15,662 nt of DNA, taken from the NCBI GenBank assembly GCA_001825565.1, contig MHXM01000122.1, positions 1 to 15,662 on the forward strand, given 5' to 3'. The DNA is from Desulfuromonadaceae bacterium GWC2_58_13. Lineage in GTDB: Bacteria > Desulfobacterota > Desulfuromonadia > Desulfuromonadales > Trichloromonadaceae. The notes beneath the pieces were generated by a model, which was given only the letters and a program-made list of their open reading frames with translations, was not told where the DNA came from and ran no database searches. Position numbers and translations under genes: made by a program. Shown here in pieces: positions 1-7,030 of this stretch (within the stretch, counting starts at the first letter, position 1; each line of letters starts with the position of its first letter).

Positions 1-462
1 CTGGTCAGCATGGGGCTGGTGCATTATAGCCAGGACCGGATGGAGGAAGCCGAAGCCTGCTATCGGAAAGCCCTCATCATCGATCCGGACTCGGTTTTTG
101 CTTTGAATTCCATGGGCGATGTCGCCTATGCCAGCGGACGCGAACAGGAAGCCATCGACCTGTATCGAAAGGTCATTGCGCTCGACCCGGACGATCCCCA
201 GGGACATTACAACCTCGCGGAAGTGTATTACGATACCGGGGAACTGGCGGCGGCGGAAACGTCCTGTCGCGAAACCTTACGGCTCGATCCACAATTTGCC
301 TTTGCTTATCTGACTCTCGGCAATCTCTATCTGGATGATGAAGAGCCCGAAGAGGCCATCAAGCAGTTCCAGAAATTTTTGAGCCTGGAACAATCCGCCG
401 ATGCCGAGGATATTCGCAATGAGGTAAAGGCGGTCATTGAGGGGCTTAAGGACGAACTCTAG
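1..462 (+). CDS. TPR-repeat protein, 3' part (5' end outside window)
   Basis: The reading frame is open from the first base, and codons before the ATG at 10 already fit a tetratricopeptide repeat, so that ATG is internal and the gene starts upstream. About 153 residues are visible, forming four consecutive 34-residue TPR units. Each ends in the typical Asp-Pro type turn (IDPDS, LDPDD, LDPQF; the fourth is degenerate, LEQS), and each carries the usual Gly/Ala/Tyr pattern (MGLVHY, MGDVAY, LAEVYY, LGNLYL). A short acidic helix (DEL at the C terminus) follows. TPR arrays are protein-protein interaction scaffolds, so no specific role can be read from this fragment. The stop codon is 18 bases before the lrgA-like gene, which suggests co-transcription. 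I am confident of the fold and do not know the function. Confidence 0.85.
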   Translation: MVSMGLVHYSQDRMEEAEACYRKALIIDPDSVFALNSMGDVAYASGREQEAIDLYRKVIALDPDDPQGHYNLAEVYYDTGELAAAETSCRETLRLDPQFAFAYLTLGNLYLDDEEPEEAIKQFQKFLSLEQSADAEDIRNEVKAVIEGLKDEL

Positions 463-480
463 TTGGATTGAGGAAAAACG

Positions 481-834
481 ATGGTCCGTGGTTTTGCCAT
501 ATTGCTGGTCCTGCAATTTCTCGGTGAAATCATCTCGACAGGCCTGAATCTGCCGATTCCCGGGAATGTTCTCGGCATGGGCCTGCTCATGCTGGCGCTT
601 GGCCTGAAGCTGGTGCGCACCGAATGGGTCGAAGATGCGGTCGAGCTGCTATTGTCGCACCTGGCCCTTTTTTTTGTTCCGGCCGGGGTCGGGGTGATGG
701 TGTATTTCGACTTGCTCGCCGCCGAATGGTTGCCGATAATGGTGTCCACCGTACTCAGTACCTTTGTCGTCATGGCGGTCACCGGGTGGGTGGCCAAACT
801 TCTGGAAAAACGGGTAGCGCCCCATGATAGGTGA
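481..834 (+). CDS. CidA/LrgA family membrane protein
   Basis: A 117-residue, very hydrophobic protein with about four membrane helices (roughly residues 3-20, 27-45, 58-78 and 84-108). The N-terminal helix is followed by the family-typical PIPGNVLGMGLLML segment. The family is holin-like. In Staphylococcus and Bacillus, Cid/Lrg proteins influence autolysis and have also been linked to transport of small organic acids such as pyruvate. The start is supported by GAGG about seven bases upstream. The gene overlaps the lrgB-like gene by 11 bases, the usual paired arrangement in which both proteins act together in the inner membrane. CidA and LrgA cannot be told apart from sequence alone, so I give no symbol. 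No LysR or LytSR regulator is visible in this window. Confidence 0.9.
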   Translation: MVRGFAILLVLQFLGEIISTGLNLPIPGNVLGMGLLMLALGLKLVRTEWVEDAVELLLSHLALFFVPAGVGVMVYFDLLAAEWLPIMVSTVLSTFVVMAVTGWVAKLLEKRVAPHDR

Positions 835-1519
835 TTTGCTGGGTACCCCCCTGTTCGGCATCGGCCTGACCTTGCTCTGTTATGCCCTGGCCCAGTTGCT
901 CTATCGGCGTACCGGAAGTATTTTTTTCAACCCGGTCCCAGTCACTATTGTAACCATCATCGGCCTTTTGACCGCTCTGCGCATCTCCTATGCGGATTAT
1001 GCCGTGGGGGGGAAATACATCCTTTTTCTCCTCGGCCCATCGGTGGTCGCGCTCGGTTTTCCCCTCTACACGCGCAGAAAAGATATTCTTGTCCGCAAGG
1101 CGCCGATTCTCATCGGCATCCTGGCCGGCGCATTGACCTCCATTCTGTCGGCGTCCGGGCTTGCCTGGCTGCTGGGCGGAAGTCGCGACGTGGTGCTGTC
1201 GCTGGCGCCGAAATCGGTCACCACTCCCATAGCCATCAGCATCGTTGAAAAAATCGGCGGGATTGCTCCGCTCACGGCTGCCCTCGTTGTTCTTACCGGG
1301 TGCATCGGCGCCATGTGCGGTCCCGAGTTCTGCCGCTTGATTGGGATAAAAGATCCTGCTGCCATGGGACTCGCGGTCGGGACGGCAGCGCACGGTATCG
1401 GCACGGCCAGAATGCTGGAGGTGAATCGACTCGGAGGGGCGATCGCCGGGTTGGCGATCGGCTTGAATGGGCTGATCACGTCTTTTATTCTGCCGTTGCT
1501 GTTTCTGCTGTTTCGATAG
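824..1519 (+). CDS. LrgB/CidB family membrane protein
   Basis: A 231-residue polytopic membrane protein of normal length for LrgB/CidB. Diagnostic motifs are PKSVTTPIA at residues 129-137 and GTAAHGIGTA at 186-195, both hallmarks of the family. Hydrophobic stretches suggest about six or seven membrane spans, with a short polar C terminus (LLFLLFR). The start ATG lies inside the end of the lrgA-like gene in another frame, which implies translational coupling. It is the partner of the upstream CidA/LrgA protein. Bacterial members are tied to murein hydrolase control and organic acid movement, and the plant relative PLGG1 exports glycolate/glycerate. The substrate here is unknown. A strong hairpin follows 19 bases after the stop. 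Confidence 0.92.
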   Translation: MIGDLLGTPLFGIGLTLLCYALAQLLYRRTGSIFFNPVPVTIVTIIGLLTALRISYADYAVGGKYILFLLGPSVVALGFPLYTRRKDILVRKAPILIGILAGALTSILSASGLAWLLGGSRDVVLSLAPKSVTTPIAISIVEKIGGIAPLTAALVVLTGCIGAMCGPEFCRLIGIKDPAAMGLAVGTAAHGIGTARMLEVNRLGGAIAGLAIGLNGLITSFILPLLFLLFR

Positions 1520-1538
1520 TCTCTGGTATTTGCAGGAT

Positions 1539-1581
1539 AAACGACAAGGGCCGGATGATTAGCATCCGGCCCTTGTCGTTT
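1539..1581. terminator. Hairpin between convergent genes, probable bidirectional terminator
   Basis: A perfect 19-bp inverted repeat (1539-1557 and 1563-1581) with a 5-base loop (ATTAG). It sits between the end of the lrgB-like gene (+) and the end of the PxxKW gene (-). The stem is GC-rich in its upper half and ends in AA/TT. Neither side has a long T-run, so termination efficiency is uncertain. Position and symmetry suit a shared terminator for two convergent genes. Confidence 0.75.
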
Positions 1582-1603
1582 GGCGTTGATAAGCGGGCGA
1601 AGT

Positions 1604-1897
1604 TTACTTTTTCTTCTTGCCGGCTGCAGCCTTCTTCGAAGCTTTGAGAGGGTTGACCTTGGCTTCGACGCTCTGAATTTCAATTTTCTGATGAGTGGCG
1701 AAGTTGCAGAGACCGCTTTTCCATTTCTGCTTCGGGGAAGGGGCAACGGAGCAAACCTGTCCGATGGTCCCGTTTACGATGCGTTCACAACCCTGACATG
1801 TTTCAATGACCAACTGGCAGCTGTTACCTTCAAAGATACAGCCTTGTTTAGACCAAAAGGTACACTCGGCACCGGGAAGAACAGTCTGACACTGCAT
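1604..1897 (-). CDS. PxxKW family cysteine-rich protein
   Basis: A 97-residue protein with eight cysteines (residues 3, 12, 20, 27, 34, 37, 49, 64), including a CxxC pair at 34-37. The motif PKQKW at 55-59 gives the family its PxxKW name, and the tail is lysine-rich (AAAGKKKK). I recognise this as the small cysteine-rich family found mainly in deltaproteobacteria. Its biochemical role is unknown to me; metal or Fe-S binding is plausible but is inference. There is no signal peptide, so it should be cytoplasmic. The start is supported by AAGGAG about nine bases upstream, and a near-consensus sigma70 promoter lies just beyond. The gene appears monocistronic, ends at the 19-bp hairpin and diverges from another eight-cysteine gene. 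Confidence 0.88.
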   Translation of the reverse strand: MQCQTVLPGAECTFWSKQGCIFEGNSCQLVIETCQGCERIVNGTIGQVCSVAPSPKQKWKSGLCNFATHQKIEIQSVEAKVNPLKASKKAAAGKKKK

Positions 1898-1934
1898 GGG
1901 TCTTGTCTCCTTGCGTTTGCGTTTTTAAAGGCTA

Positions 1935-1963
1935 TATATATGGCGTTTCTGGGTTTTTGTCAA
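1935..1963 (-). promoter_or_regulatory. Sigma70-type promoter of the PxxKW gene
   Basis: Read on the minus strand: a perfect TTGACA (-35) at 1963-1958, exactly 17 bases of spacer, then TATATA (-10) at 1940-1935. The predicted transcription start is near 1928, giving a leader of about 30 bases with AAGGAG before the ATG. This is among the closest matches to consensus in the window and predicts strong, largely unregulated expression. Confidence 0.75.
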
Positions 1964-1994
1964 CATTTTTTTGTGGCCGGCACAGGTAATCCTC

Positions 1995-2023
1995 TTGACC
2001 TGTTGCGATTCTTTGGTTAGGGT
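1995..2023 (+). promoter_or_regulatory. Weak candidate promoter of the YkgJ-type gene
   Basis: TTGACC at 1995-2000 is followed after 17 bases by TAGGGT at 2018-2023. The -35 match is good and the -10 match poor (3 of 6). A promoter is expected here because the upstream gene is divergent, but this exact site is uncertain. Confidence 0.3.
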
Positions 2024-2053
2024 TCCGCATTCGAATCATTCTGCATCAACGTT

Positions 2054-2058
2054 GGAGG
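2054..2058 (+). promoter_or_regulatory. Shine-Dalgarno site fixing the GTG start at 2067
   Basis: GGAGG lies eight bases before the GTG at 2067. The in-frame ATG at 1971 has no comparable site and lies upstream of the candidate promoter's -10. This supports the GTG start. Confidence 0.75.
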
Positions 2059-2066
2059 TCGAGACT

Positions 2067-2363
2067 GTGTCACAAGGTAAATCTGAATCGTGGGAAGAAA
2101 AATGCCTTCGCTGTGGGCGGTGCTGTTATGAAAAAATAGAATTTGAGGGGGAGGTTTATTACACCGATACGCCCTGCGAAATGCTCGACCTCGAAACCCG
2201 GCTCTGTACCGTGTATGCTGACCGCGTTACGGCGCGGCCCGGGTGTACGCCGCTGACGCCGAAGATTATCCAGCGTGGAGTTCTTCCCGTGGATTGCCCC
2301 TATGTCGCCGGCATCGATAATTACCCGGCGCCCCACCTTTCGGATGAAGAAATTCCCGTTTAG
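2067..2363 (+). CDS. YkgJ-type CxxCxxCC cysteine-cluster protein
   Basis: I choose the GTG start for its GGAGG site eight bases upstream; it gives a 98-residue protein. Starting at the in-frame ATG at 1971 would add 32 unconserved-looking residues. The N terminus carries CLRCGRCC (Cys13, 16, 19, 20), followed by single cysteines at 37, 47, 60 and 77. This is the CxxCxxCC plus distal-Cys pattern of the YkgJ / UPF0153-like putative zinc- or iron-binding family. The family's function is not established, and metal chelation is inferred from the cysteines. The protein is soluble with no signal peptide. It is transcribed divergently from the PxxKW gene, which also encodes eight cysteines. The following phosphomutase appears to have its own promoter. 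Confidence 0.85.
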   Translation: MSQGKSESWEEKCLRCGRCCYEKIEFEGEVYYTDTPCEMLDLETRLCTVYADRVTARPGCTPLTPKIIQRGVLPVDCPYVAGIDNYPAPHLSDEEIPV

Positions 2364-2410
2364 CCCGGCCGGCTCATTGGCGAGTTTCGTATTAATCATT
2401 ACTTTTTTTC

Positions 2411-2419
2411 TGGTATACT
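2411..2419 (+). promoter_or_regulatory. Candidate extended -10 promoter of the phosphomutase gene
   Basis: TGG followed by TATACT (hexamer at 2414-2419) fits the TGnTATAAT extended -10 pattern. The -35 region (ATTAAT at 2391-2396, 17-base spacer) is poor, as is common for extended -10 promoters. It lies about 120 bases before the preferred start codon. Confidence 0.45.
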
Positions 2420-2537
2420 TTTCGATATTTTCAGTTGGGTTCAGTGCCGGGAGAGAGGAATCTCAATGCCGACCGGCTTTGCTGAAGCGTTGTTTCTGGG
2501 TGATATGTTCGTGGTTTCTATTGGACGGGAGACTTCT

Positions 2538-3959
2538 ATGAGCAGAATCAGTTTCGGAACGTCGGGTTGGCGCGGCATTCTTGGTGAAGATTTCATCTTC
2601 GACAATGTGCGGGTTGTTACCCAGGCCATTGCCGATCATCTGCGGGTCGCGGGCATTCACGATCGCGGGGTGATCATCGGCTACGACGCCCGGTTCATGG
2701 GCGTCCGATTTGCCCGGGAAGCGGCCAGAATCCTGGCCGGTTCCGGTATCAAATCGTTTTTGTGCGACCGTGATACGCCGACGCCGGTCATCGCTTTTGA
2801 AATTCTCCGGCGCAAGACGGCTGGAGGAATCAACTTTACCGCCAGTCACAACCCTTATGAATACAATGGACTTAAATTCTCTTCGGACTGGGGCGGGCCC
2901 GCACTGCCGGAAATAACCCGGGATATCGAGCTTCGCGCCAATGCAATGTTCGGCGAAATCTGTTATAAGGAAATTCCGCTTGACCAGGCATTTCGGGCGG
3001 GATTGGTTGAGGAGATCGATCCCCGCGACGCCTATTTCGAACGTATCCGCAGTCTGGTCGATTTTAAGGCCATCGCCGGCTCGGGCATGACCATCGCGGT
3101 CAATCCCCTGTATGGCACCGGGCGTGGCTACCTTGATGTGCTGCTGCGCGAGGCCGGGGTCAAGGTGGTCGTCATCAACGACAACCGCGACCCTTATTTC
3201 GGTGGCTTGCCGCCGGAGCCGTCCCCGATCAGCATCGGTGATTTTATGGCCCTTGTTAGAGGGAATGTTGAAATTTCCTTGGGGCTGGTCACCGATGGCG
3301 ATGCGGACCGTTATGGAATCCTCGATGTCGACGGGACCTTTATCGAACCGAACTATGTACTGGCTCTGCTTTTCGATTATCTGGTTCGTACCCGAAAAGT
3401 ACGAGGGGATGTGGCCCGTTCGGTGGCCACCTCGCATTTCGTCGATGCTGTTGCCGGGCATCATGGACTTTCCGTATTGGAAACTCCCGTTGGATTCAAG
3501 TTCATCGGTGAATATATTCGCGACAACCGGATTCTGATCGGCGGCGAAGAAAGTGCGGGTTTGACCCTGCGCGGTCATGTGCCGGACAAGGACGGAATTC
3601 TGGCGTGTCTGCTGGTGGCCGAAATGGTTGCCGTTGAAGGAAAAACGCTTGCGGAACTACTGGCGGACCTGTACCGACGGGTCGGCGAATTTCATACCCG
3701 ACGTGAAAACGTTCATCTCACGGACGAACTCGAAGAGGCGTTCGCCGGTAAAATTAAAAATCCTCCCCCGACCATGGCTGGTCGCAGGGTGGCATCCGTC
3801 GTCACCCTTGACGGGTGCAAACTTATTTTCGAGGACGGTTCCTGGGTCCTGTTCCGCAAGTCGGGAACCGAGCCGGTGGTGCGTGTCTATGCGGAAGCGG
3901 GAAGCTCGTCCGCATTGGCTGAATTGATTACGGCTGCTCAAGCGTTCGTAACCGGATGA
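2538..3959 (+). CDS. Phosphoglucomutase/phosphomannomutase (alpha-D-phosphohexomutase)
   Basis: A 473-residue alpha-phosphohexomutase that interconverts hexose 1- and 6-phosphates through a phosphoserine. Visible motifs are N-terminal FGTSGWRG (6-13), the active-site loop TASHNP with Ser103, the Mg-binding loop DGDADR (253-258), the sugar-recognition loop GGEESAG (335-341) and the phosphate-binding FRKSGTEP (439-446). The GEES loop, rather than GEMS, leans toward glucose phosphate as substrate. This makes phosphoglucomutase for glycogen, trehalose or envelope sugar precursors the best reading, but mannose phosphate cannot be excluded. I prefer the ATG at 2538 (GGAG six bases upstream) because FGTSG then begins at residue 6, as in relatives. 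An in-frame ATG at 2466, preceded by AGAGG, would add 24 residues. Confidence 0.92.
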   Translation: MSRISFGTSGWRGILGEDFIFDNVRVVTQAIADHLRVAGIHDRGVIIGYDARFMGVRFAREAARILAGSGIKSFLCDRDTPTPVIAFEILRRKTAGGINFTASHNPYEYNGLKFSSDWGGPALPEITRDIELRANAMFGEICYKEIPLDQAFRAGLVEEIDPRDAYFERIRSLVDFKAIAGSGMTIAVNPLYGTGRGYLDVLLREAGVKVVVINDNRDPYFGGLPPEPSPISIGDFMALVRGNVEISLGLVTDGDADRYGILDVDGTFIEPNYVLALLFDYLVRTRKVRGDVARSVATSHFVDAVAGHHGLSVLETPVGFKFIGEYIRDNRILIGGEESAGLTLRGHVPDKDGILACLLVAEMVAVEGKTLAELLADLYRRVGEFHTRRENVHLTDELEEAFAGKIKNPPPTMAGRRVASVVTLDGCKLIFEDGSWVLFRKSGTEPVVRVYAEAGSSSALAELITAAQAFVTG

Positions 3960-4014
3960 TGCCGGGAAAAGAGCGGCATTCCCATCGGTGTTCACCCCAC
4001 CCCCCAGAGATGGT

Positions 4015-5406
4015 TCAGCCCACCTCGTTGTATTCCCGTTCCCTGAATTCGACTCCCAAGGTTTCGGCTACCTGGCGGCAGGCCGACATATCTATTCCGG
4101 GCAGCGTGACGGCGGTAGCGGTCACCGAAGGGATGTATCGGGGCGCCTCGCGGAGGAAATCCTTGACGGCCTGATACCCTGCAACGCCGAAGCCGGATCG
4201 GCAGATCCTCTGGTAGGTCTGGGCATCCGGGGCATTAAGCGACACGGAAACGGCATCGACCAATCCGGCCAGTTCGGGAAGAACGTTGCGGCCATGCGCC
4301 AGGTTGGCTTGCCCGTCGGTATTGATGCGAACCTTGACGCCTTGCTCCCGCAGCCAGGCGGCTACTTGTTTGATCAAGTCGAGTCGCAGCAGGGGTTCGC
4401 CATAACCACAGAAAACTACTTCGGAAAAAGAGGCTGGATTGCCAATCGCCTGGATGACTTCCGCGAAAGACGGCTCATGGTCGAGTTTCAACCGATGCCC
4501 CTTAACGGTAAAGTCCTTGAACTTTGCGCAGAAGGTGCAGGCGTTGGTGCAGCGATTGGTGATGTTCAGGTAGAGCGAATTGCGGATTCTGTAGGCGATC
4601 TTGGCGGTCTGGTCGATGCTGCCGATGCCGAACAGTTTGAAAGCATTGAGGGAGGTGATGCGGGCCACGTCCTCGATGGTCAAGCCTTTTATTTCGGCAA
4701 CCATTTCGGCCGTATGCCGCACGTGGGCTGGTTCGTTGCGTCGCCCGCGAAAGGCTTGCGGAGCCAGATAAGGGCAGTCGGTTTCCACCAGCAGGTGGTC
4801 GATGGGGATGCTCCGGACAACGTCTCGGGCCGGAGCATTTTTGGGGTAGGTGATGGTCCCCGGAAACGACAGGAAGAAGCCCAGCTCAAGGCAGGCCTTG
4901 GCCATCGCCGTATCGCCGCTGAAGCAATGCAGGACGCCGCCAATTTCGGAGGCGTTTTCCTCTTTAAGGATCTGCAAAACTTCTTCGTGGGCATCGCGGT
5001 CATGAACGATAATCGGTAGCCCGGTTTCCCGAGCCAGGGCGATTTGTCGGCGAAATGCCAGGCGTTGCACGTCCCGCGGCGAACGGTCGCGGTAGAAATC
5101 GAGGCCGATTTCACCGACGGCGACAATTTTCTGCGAGTTGGCGATCATCGCTTTAAGTTCGGCAATGCCGGCTTCATCGGCTTGCGCGGCATCGTGGGGA
5201 TGGATGCCCACCGCAGCGAAAATATTCGGCTGGCTTTCGGACAAGGCGACGTTGGCCCGGGAACTGGCCAGGTCGCAACCGACGCTCAGCATATGGCTGA
5301 TGCCGTTTTCGCGGGCGCGGACGATGACGGCTGCGCGATCCTTGTCGAACTGCTCGTGATCAAGGTGCGCATGGGTATCGATCAACGGCGGCAGAGGCTG
5401 ATTCAT
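4015..5406 (-). CDS. TatD family nuclease fused to a radical SAM domain
   Basis: A 463-residue two-domain protein. Residues 1-262 are a TatD-type metal-dependent deoxyribonuclease, with HAH at 12-14, GEIGLDF with Glu99, His135, His160 and Asp210 as likely metal ligands. Residues 275-463 are a short radical SAM domain with CTNACTFC (Cys286, 290, 293) binding a 4Fe-4S cluster, then GYGEP at 334-338. The second half matches what is known as the TatD-associated radical SAM protein, which is separate in some genomes and fused here. The domain junction is continuous in frame with no stop. The reaction of the radical SAM half is unknown. I place the start at 5406 (GGAG five bases upstream); an upstream ATG at 5439 lies in the loop of a hairpin. 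It is the last gene of the tmk-to-tatD operon. Confidence 0.92.
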   Translation of the reverse strand: MNQPLPPLIDTHAHLDHEQFDKDRAAVIVRARENGISHMLSVGCDLASSRANVALSESQPNIFAAVGIHPHDAAQADEAGIAELKAMIANSQKIVAVGEIGLDFYRDRSPRDVQRLAFRRQIALARETGLPIIVHDRDAHEEVLQILKEENASEIGGVLHCFSGDTAMAKACLELGFFLSFPGTITYPKNAPARDVVRSIPIDHLLVETDCPYLAPQAFRGRRNEPAHVRHTAEMVAEIKGLTIEDVARITSLNAFKLFGIGSIDQTAKIAYRIRNSLYLNITNRCTNACTFCAKFKDFTVKGHRLKLDHEPSFAEVIQAIGNPASFSEVVFCGYGEPLLRLDLIKQVAAWLREQGVKVRINTDGQANLAHGRNVLPELAGLVDAVSVSLNAPDAQTYQRICRSGFGVAGYQAVKDFLREAPRYIPSVTATAVTLPGIDMSACRQVAETLGVEFREREYNEVG

Positions 5407-5422
5407 GAAGGCTCCAAAACAG

Positions 5423-5450
5423 AGTGGGGCGCATGTCACTGCGCCCCACT
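5423..5450 (-). terminator. Hairpin between metG and the tatD fusion (terminator or attenuator)
   Basis: An 11-bp perfect GC-rich stem (5423-5433 with 5440-5450) has a 6-base loop. On the minus strand it is followed by CTGTTTT, a moderate U-tract, so it may partly terminate transcription after metG. The complementary strand has TCGGGTTTTT on the other side, so it could also act against antisense transcripts. The downstream gene starts only 17 bases beyond the stem. Confidence 0.6.
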
Positions 5451-5481
5451 TCGGGTTTTTGTGAAATCGGGCAAGGGAATG

Positions 5482-7014
5482 TTATTCCGCTTCGATTCGG
5501 GGGAAGAGAGGGGTCGCCTTGGCAATGGCGGTGCCCGGTGGCAACAGCCCCCAGGTATCGTTGCCGTCAAGACTCAAATCGGTCTGGTCAAGGCCGAGGG
5601 TTGCCAAGATCGAGGCGGCGGTTTCCGGCATGAAGGGGGCTGTCAACAGGGCAATCAGGCGAGTTCCTTCGAGCAGATTGTACATGACCGTTCCGAGACG
5701 CGGCTTCAGGTTTTCATCCTTGGCCAGGCCCCAGGGCGCGGTTTCATCAATGTATTTGTTGGCCGCGCCAACCAGTTCCCAGATGGCCTGCAGAGCCTTG
5801 TTGAAGGATAATTCATTCATTAATTCGTCGACGGTCAGGGTGACGGCGGCGAAGCGTTTCCTGAAGGTCTCGTCGACGGCTTCGCTCGGACCGGCTGCTG
5901 GCAGAATGCCGTTGAAATACTTGCTGAGCATGGCCGTGGAACGACTGACCAGGTTGCCGAGGTCGTTGGCCAGGTCGGAGTTGATCCGGTGCACCAAGGC
6001 CGAATGGGAGAAATCCCCGTCCAGCCCGAAGGGAACTTCCCGCAATAAAAAGTAGCGAATCGCATCGACGCCGTACTTATCGATCAGCATGTTGGGTTCG
6101 ACGACATTGCGCAGACTTTTGCTCATCTTCTGTCCCTCGACGGTCCACCAGCCGTGGGCAAAGACCTTTTTCGGCAGAGGGAGTCCAGCGGCCAGGAGGA
6201 AGGTCGGCCAATAGACGGTATGAAAGCGGAGGATGTCCTTACCAATGACGTGGACGTCCACCGGCCAGAATTTAGCCATGTTGCCTTCGGAATCATCGGG
6301 ATAACCGAGGGCGGTAATGTAGTTGGCGAGGGCATCGAACCAGACATAAATAACATGCTTATCGTTGCCCGGCACCGGAATGCCCCAAGAGAAGGTCGTG
6401 CGGGAAATGGAGAGATCCCGGAGTCCCTCCCTGACAAAGCTGAGTACTTCGTTGCGGCGACTTTTGGGCTGGATGAAGTCGGGATTGTTTTCAATGTGCT
6501 CTATCAGCGTCTGCTGGTATTTACTCATGCGGAAAAAGTAGGATTCTTCCTTGAGTTTGTCGGTTGGGCGGCCACAGTCCGGACAGTTGCCGTTCAATAG
6601 TTGGGTTTCGGTCCAGAAGGTTTCGCAGGGGGTGCAGTACCAGTCCTCATATTCGCCGAGAAAGATATCTCCTTTGGCTTCGATGCGGCGGAACAGCTCC
6701 GCTACTCCTTTTTTGTGACGTTCCTGAGTCGTTCGGATAAAGTCGGTATTCGAAATGTTAAGTTTTTCCCAGAGGGCCTGGAACCGTTTGAATACTCGAT
6801 CGGCGAGTTCCAACGGGGTTTCTCCAACTGAATGAGCAGCCTTTTCAACCTTTTGGCCATGCTCGTCAGTCCCGGTCAGAAAAAAGACTTCAAATCCCCG
6901 GGCGCGTTTGTAGCGTGCCAGCACATCGCAGGCGAGGGTGGTGTAGGCATGCCCGATATGAGGCACGTCGTTGACATAATATATGGGGGTTGTGATGTAA
7001 TAACGTTTATCCAT
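5482..7014 (-). CDS. metG: Methionyl-tRNA synthetase
   Basis: A 510-residue class I aminoacyl-tRNA synthetase that charges tRNA-Met with methionine. The N terminus reads YYITTPIYYVNDVPHIGH, with the HIGH signature at 19-22. A zinc knuckle has cysteines at 127, 130, 144 and 147 (CTPC and CPDC). KMSKS is at 296-300, followed by the anticodon-binding helical region. The protein ends near residue 510, so the C-terminal tRNA-binding (Arc1p/CsaA-like) domain that extends many MetG proteins to about 650 residues is absent. This is a known short form. The chosen ATG has AGGAG eight bases upstream; extending the frame upstream would add 27 residues that run into the ricT gene. It lies 16 bases downstream of ricT in the same operon. 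Confidence 0.97.
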   Translation of the reverse strand: MDKRYYITTPIYYVNDVPHIGHAYTTLACDVLARYKRARGFEVFFLTGTDEHGQKVEKAAHSVGETPLELADRVFKRFQALWEKLNISNTDFIRTTQERHKKGVAELFRRIEAKGDIFLGEYEDWYCTPCETFWTETQLLNGNCPDCGRPTDKLKEESYFFRMSKYQQTLIEHIENNPDFIQPKSRRNEVLSFVREGLRDLSISRTTFSWGIPVPGNDKHVIYVWFDALANYITALGYPDDSEGNMAKFWPVDVHVIGKDILRFHTVYWPTFLLAAGLPLPKKVFAHGWWTVEGQKMSKSLRNVVEPNMLIDKYGVDAIRYFLLREVPFGLDGDFSHSALVHRINSDLANDLGNLVSRSTAMLSKYFNGILPAAGPSEAVDETFRKRFAAVTLTVDELMNELSFNKALQAIWELVGAANKYIDETAPWGLAKDENLKPRLGTVMYNLLEGTRLIALLTAPFMPETAASILATLGLDQTDLSLDGNDTWGLLPPGTAIAKATPLFPRIEAE

Positions 7015-7030
7015 AACATGCTCTCCTGAT

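Noticed and set aside
779..1746. Overlapping minus-strand open frames opposite the lrgB-like gene, running into the PxxKW region
   Set aside because: Composition is Arg/Pro/Ser rich without domains, and they cross the strong hairpin at 1539-1581.
1580..2020. Plus-strand open frame of 146 codons over the PxxKW gene
   Set aside because: Opposite strand of a recognised family with its own promoter and Shine-Dalgarno; it also begins inside the terminator hairpin.
2361..2375. Short GC-rich inverted repeat after the YkgJ-type gene, with a T-run about 30 bases later
   Set aside because: The arms are about four base pairs and the T-run is too distant for an intrinsic terminator.
2463..3578. Long minus-strand open frame (371 codons) opposite the phosphohexomutase
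   Set aside because: Antisense shadow; the plus strand carries all mutase motifs and the minus translation resembles no family I know.
3959..3979. Small inverted repeat (ATGCCG / CGGCAT, 9-base loop) after the phosphohexomutase stop
   Set aside because: Only six base pairs and no T-run on either side; too weak to call a terminator, although the two convergent genes need one somewhere in the 55-base gap.
3988..5019. Long plus-strand open frame (343 codons) opposite the tatD-radical SAM gene
   Set aside because: It is fully antisense to a gene with complete catalytic motifs, its translation shows no recognisable domain, and GC-rich codon bias often opens the opposite strand.
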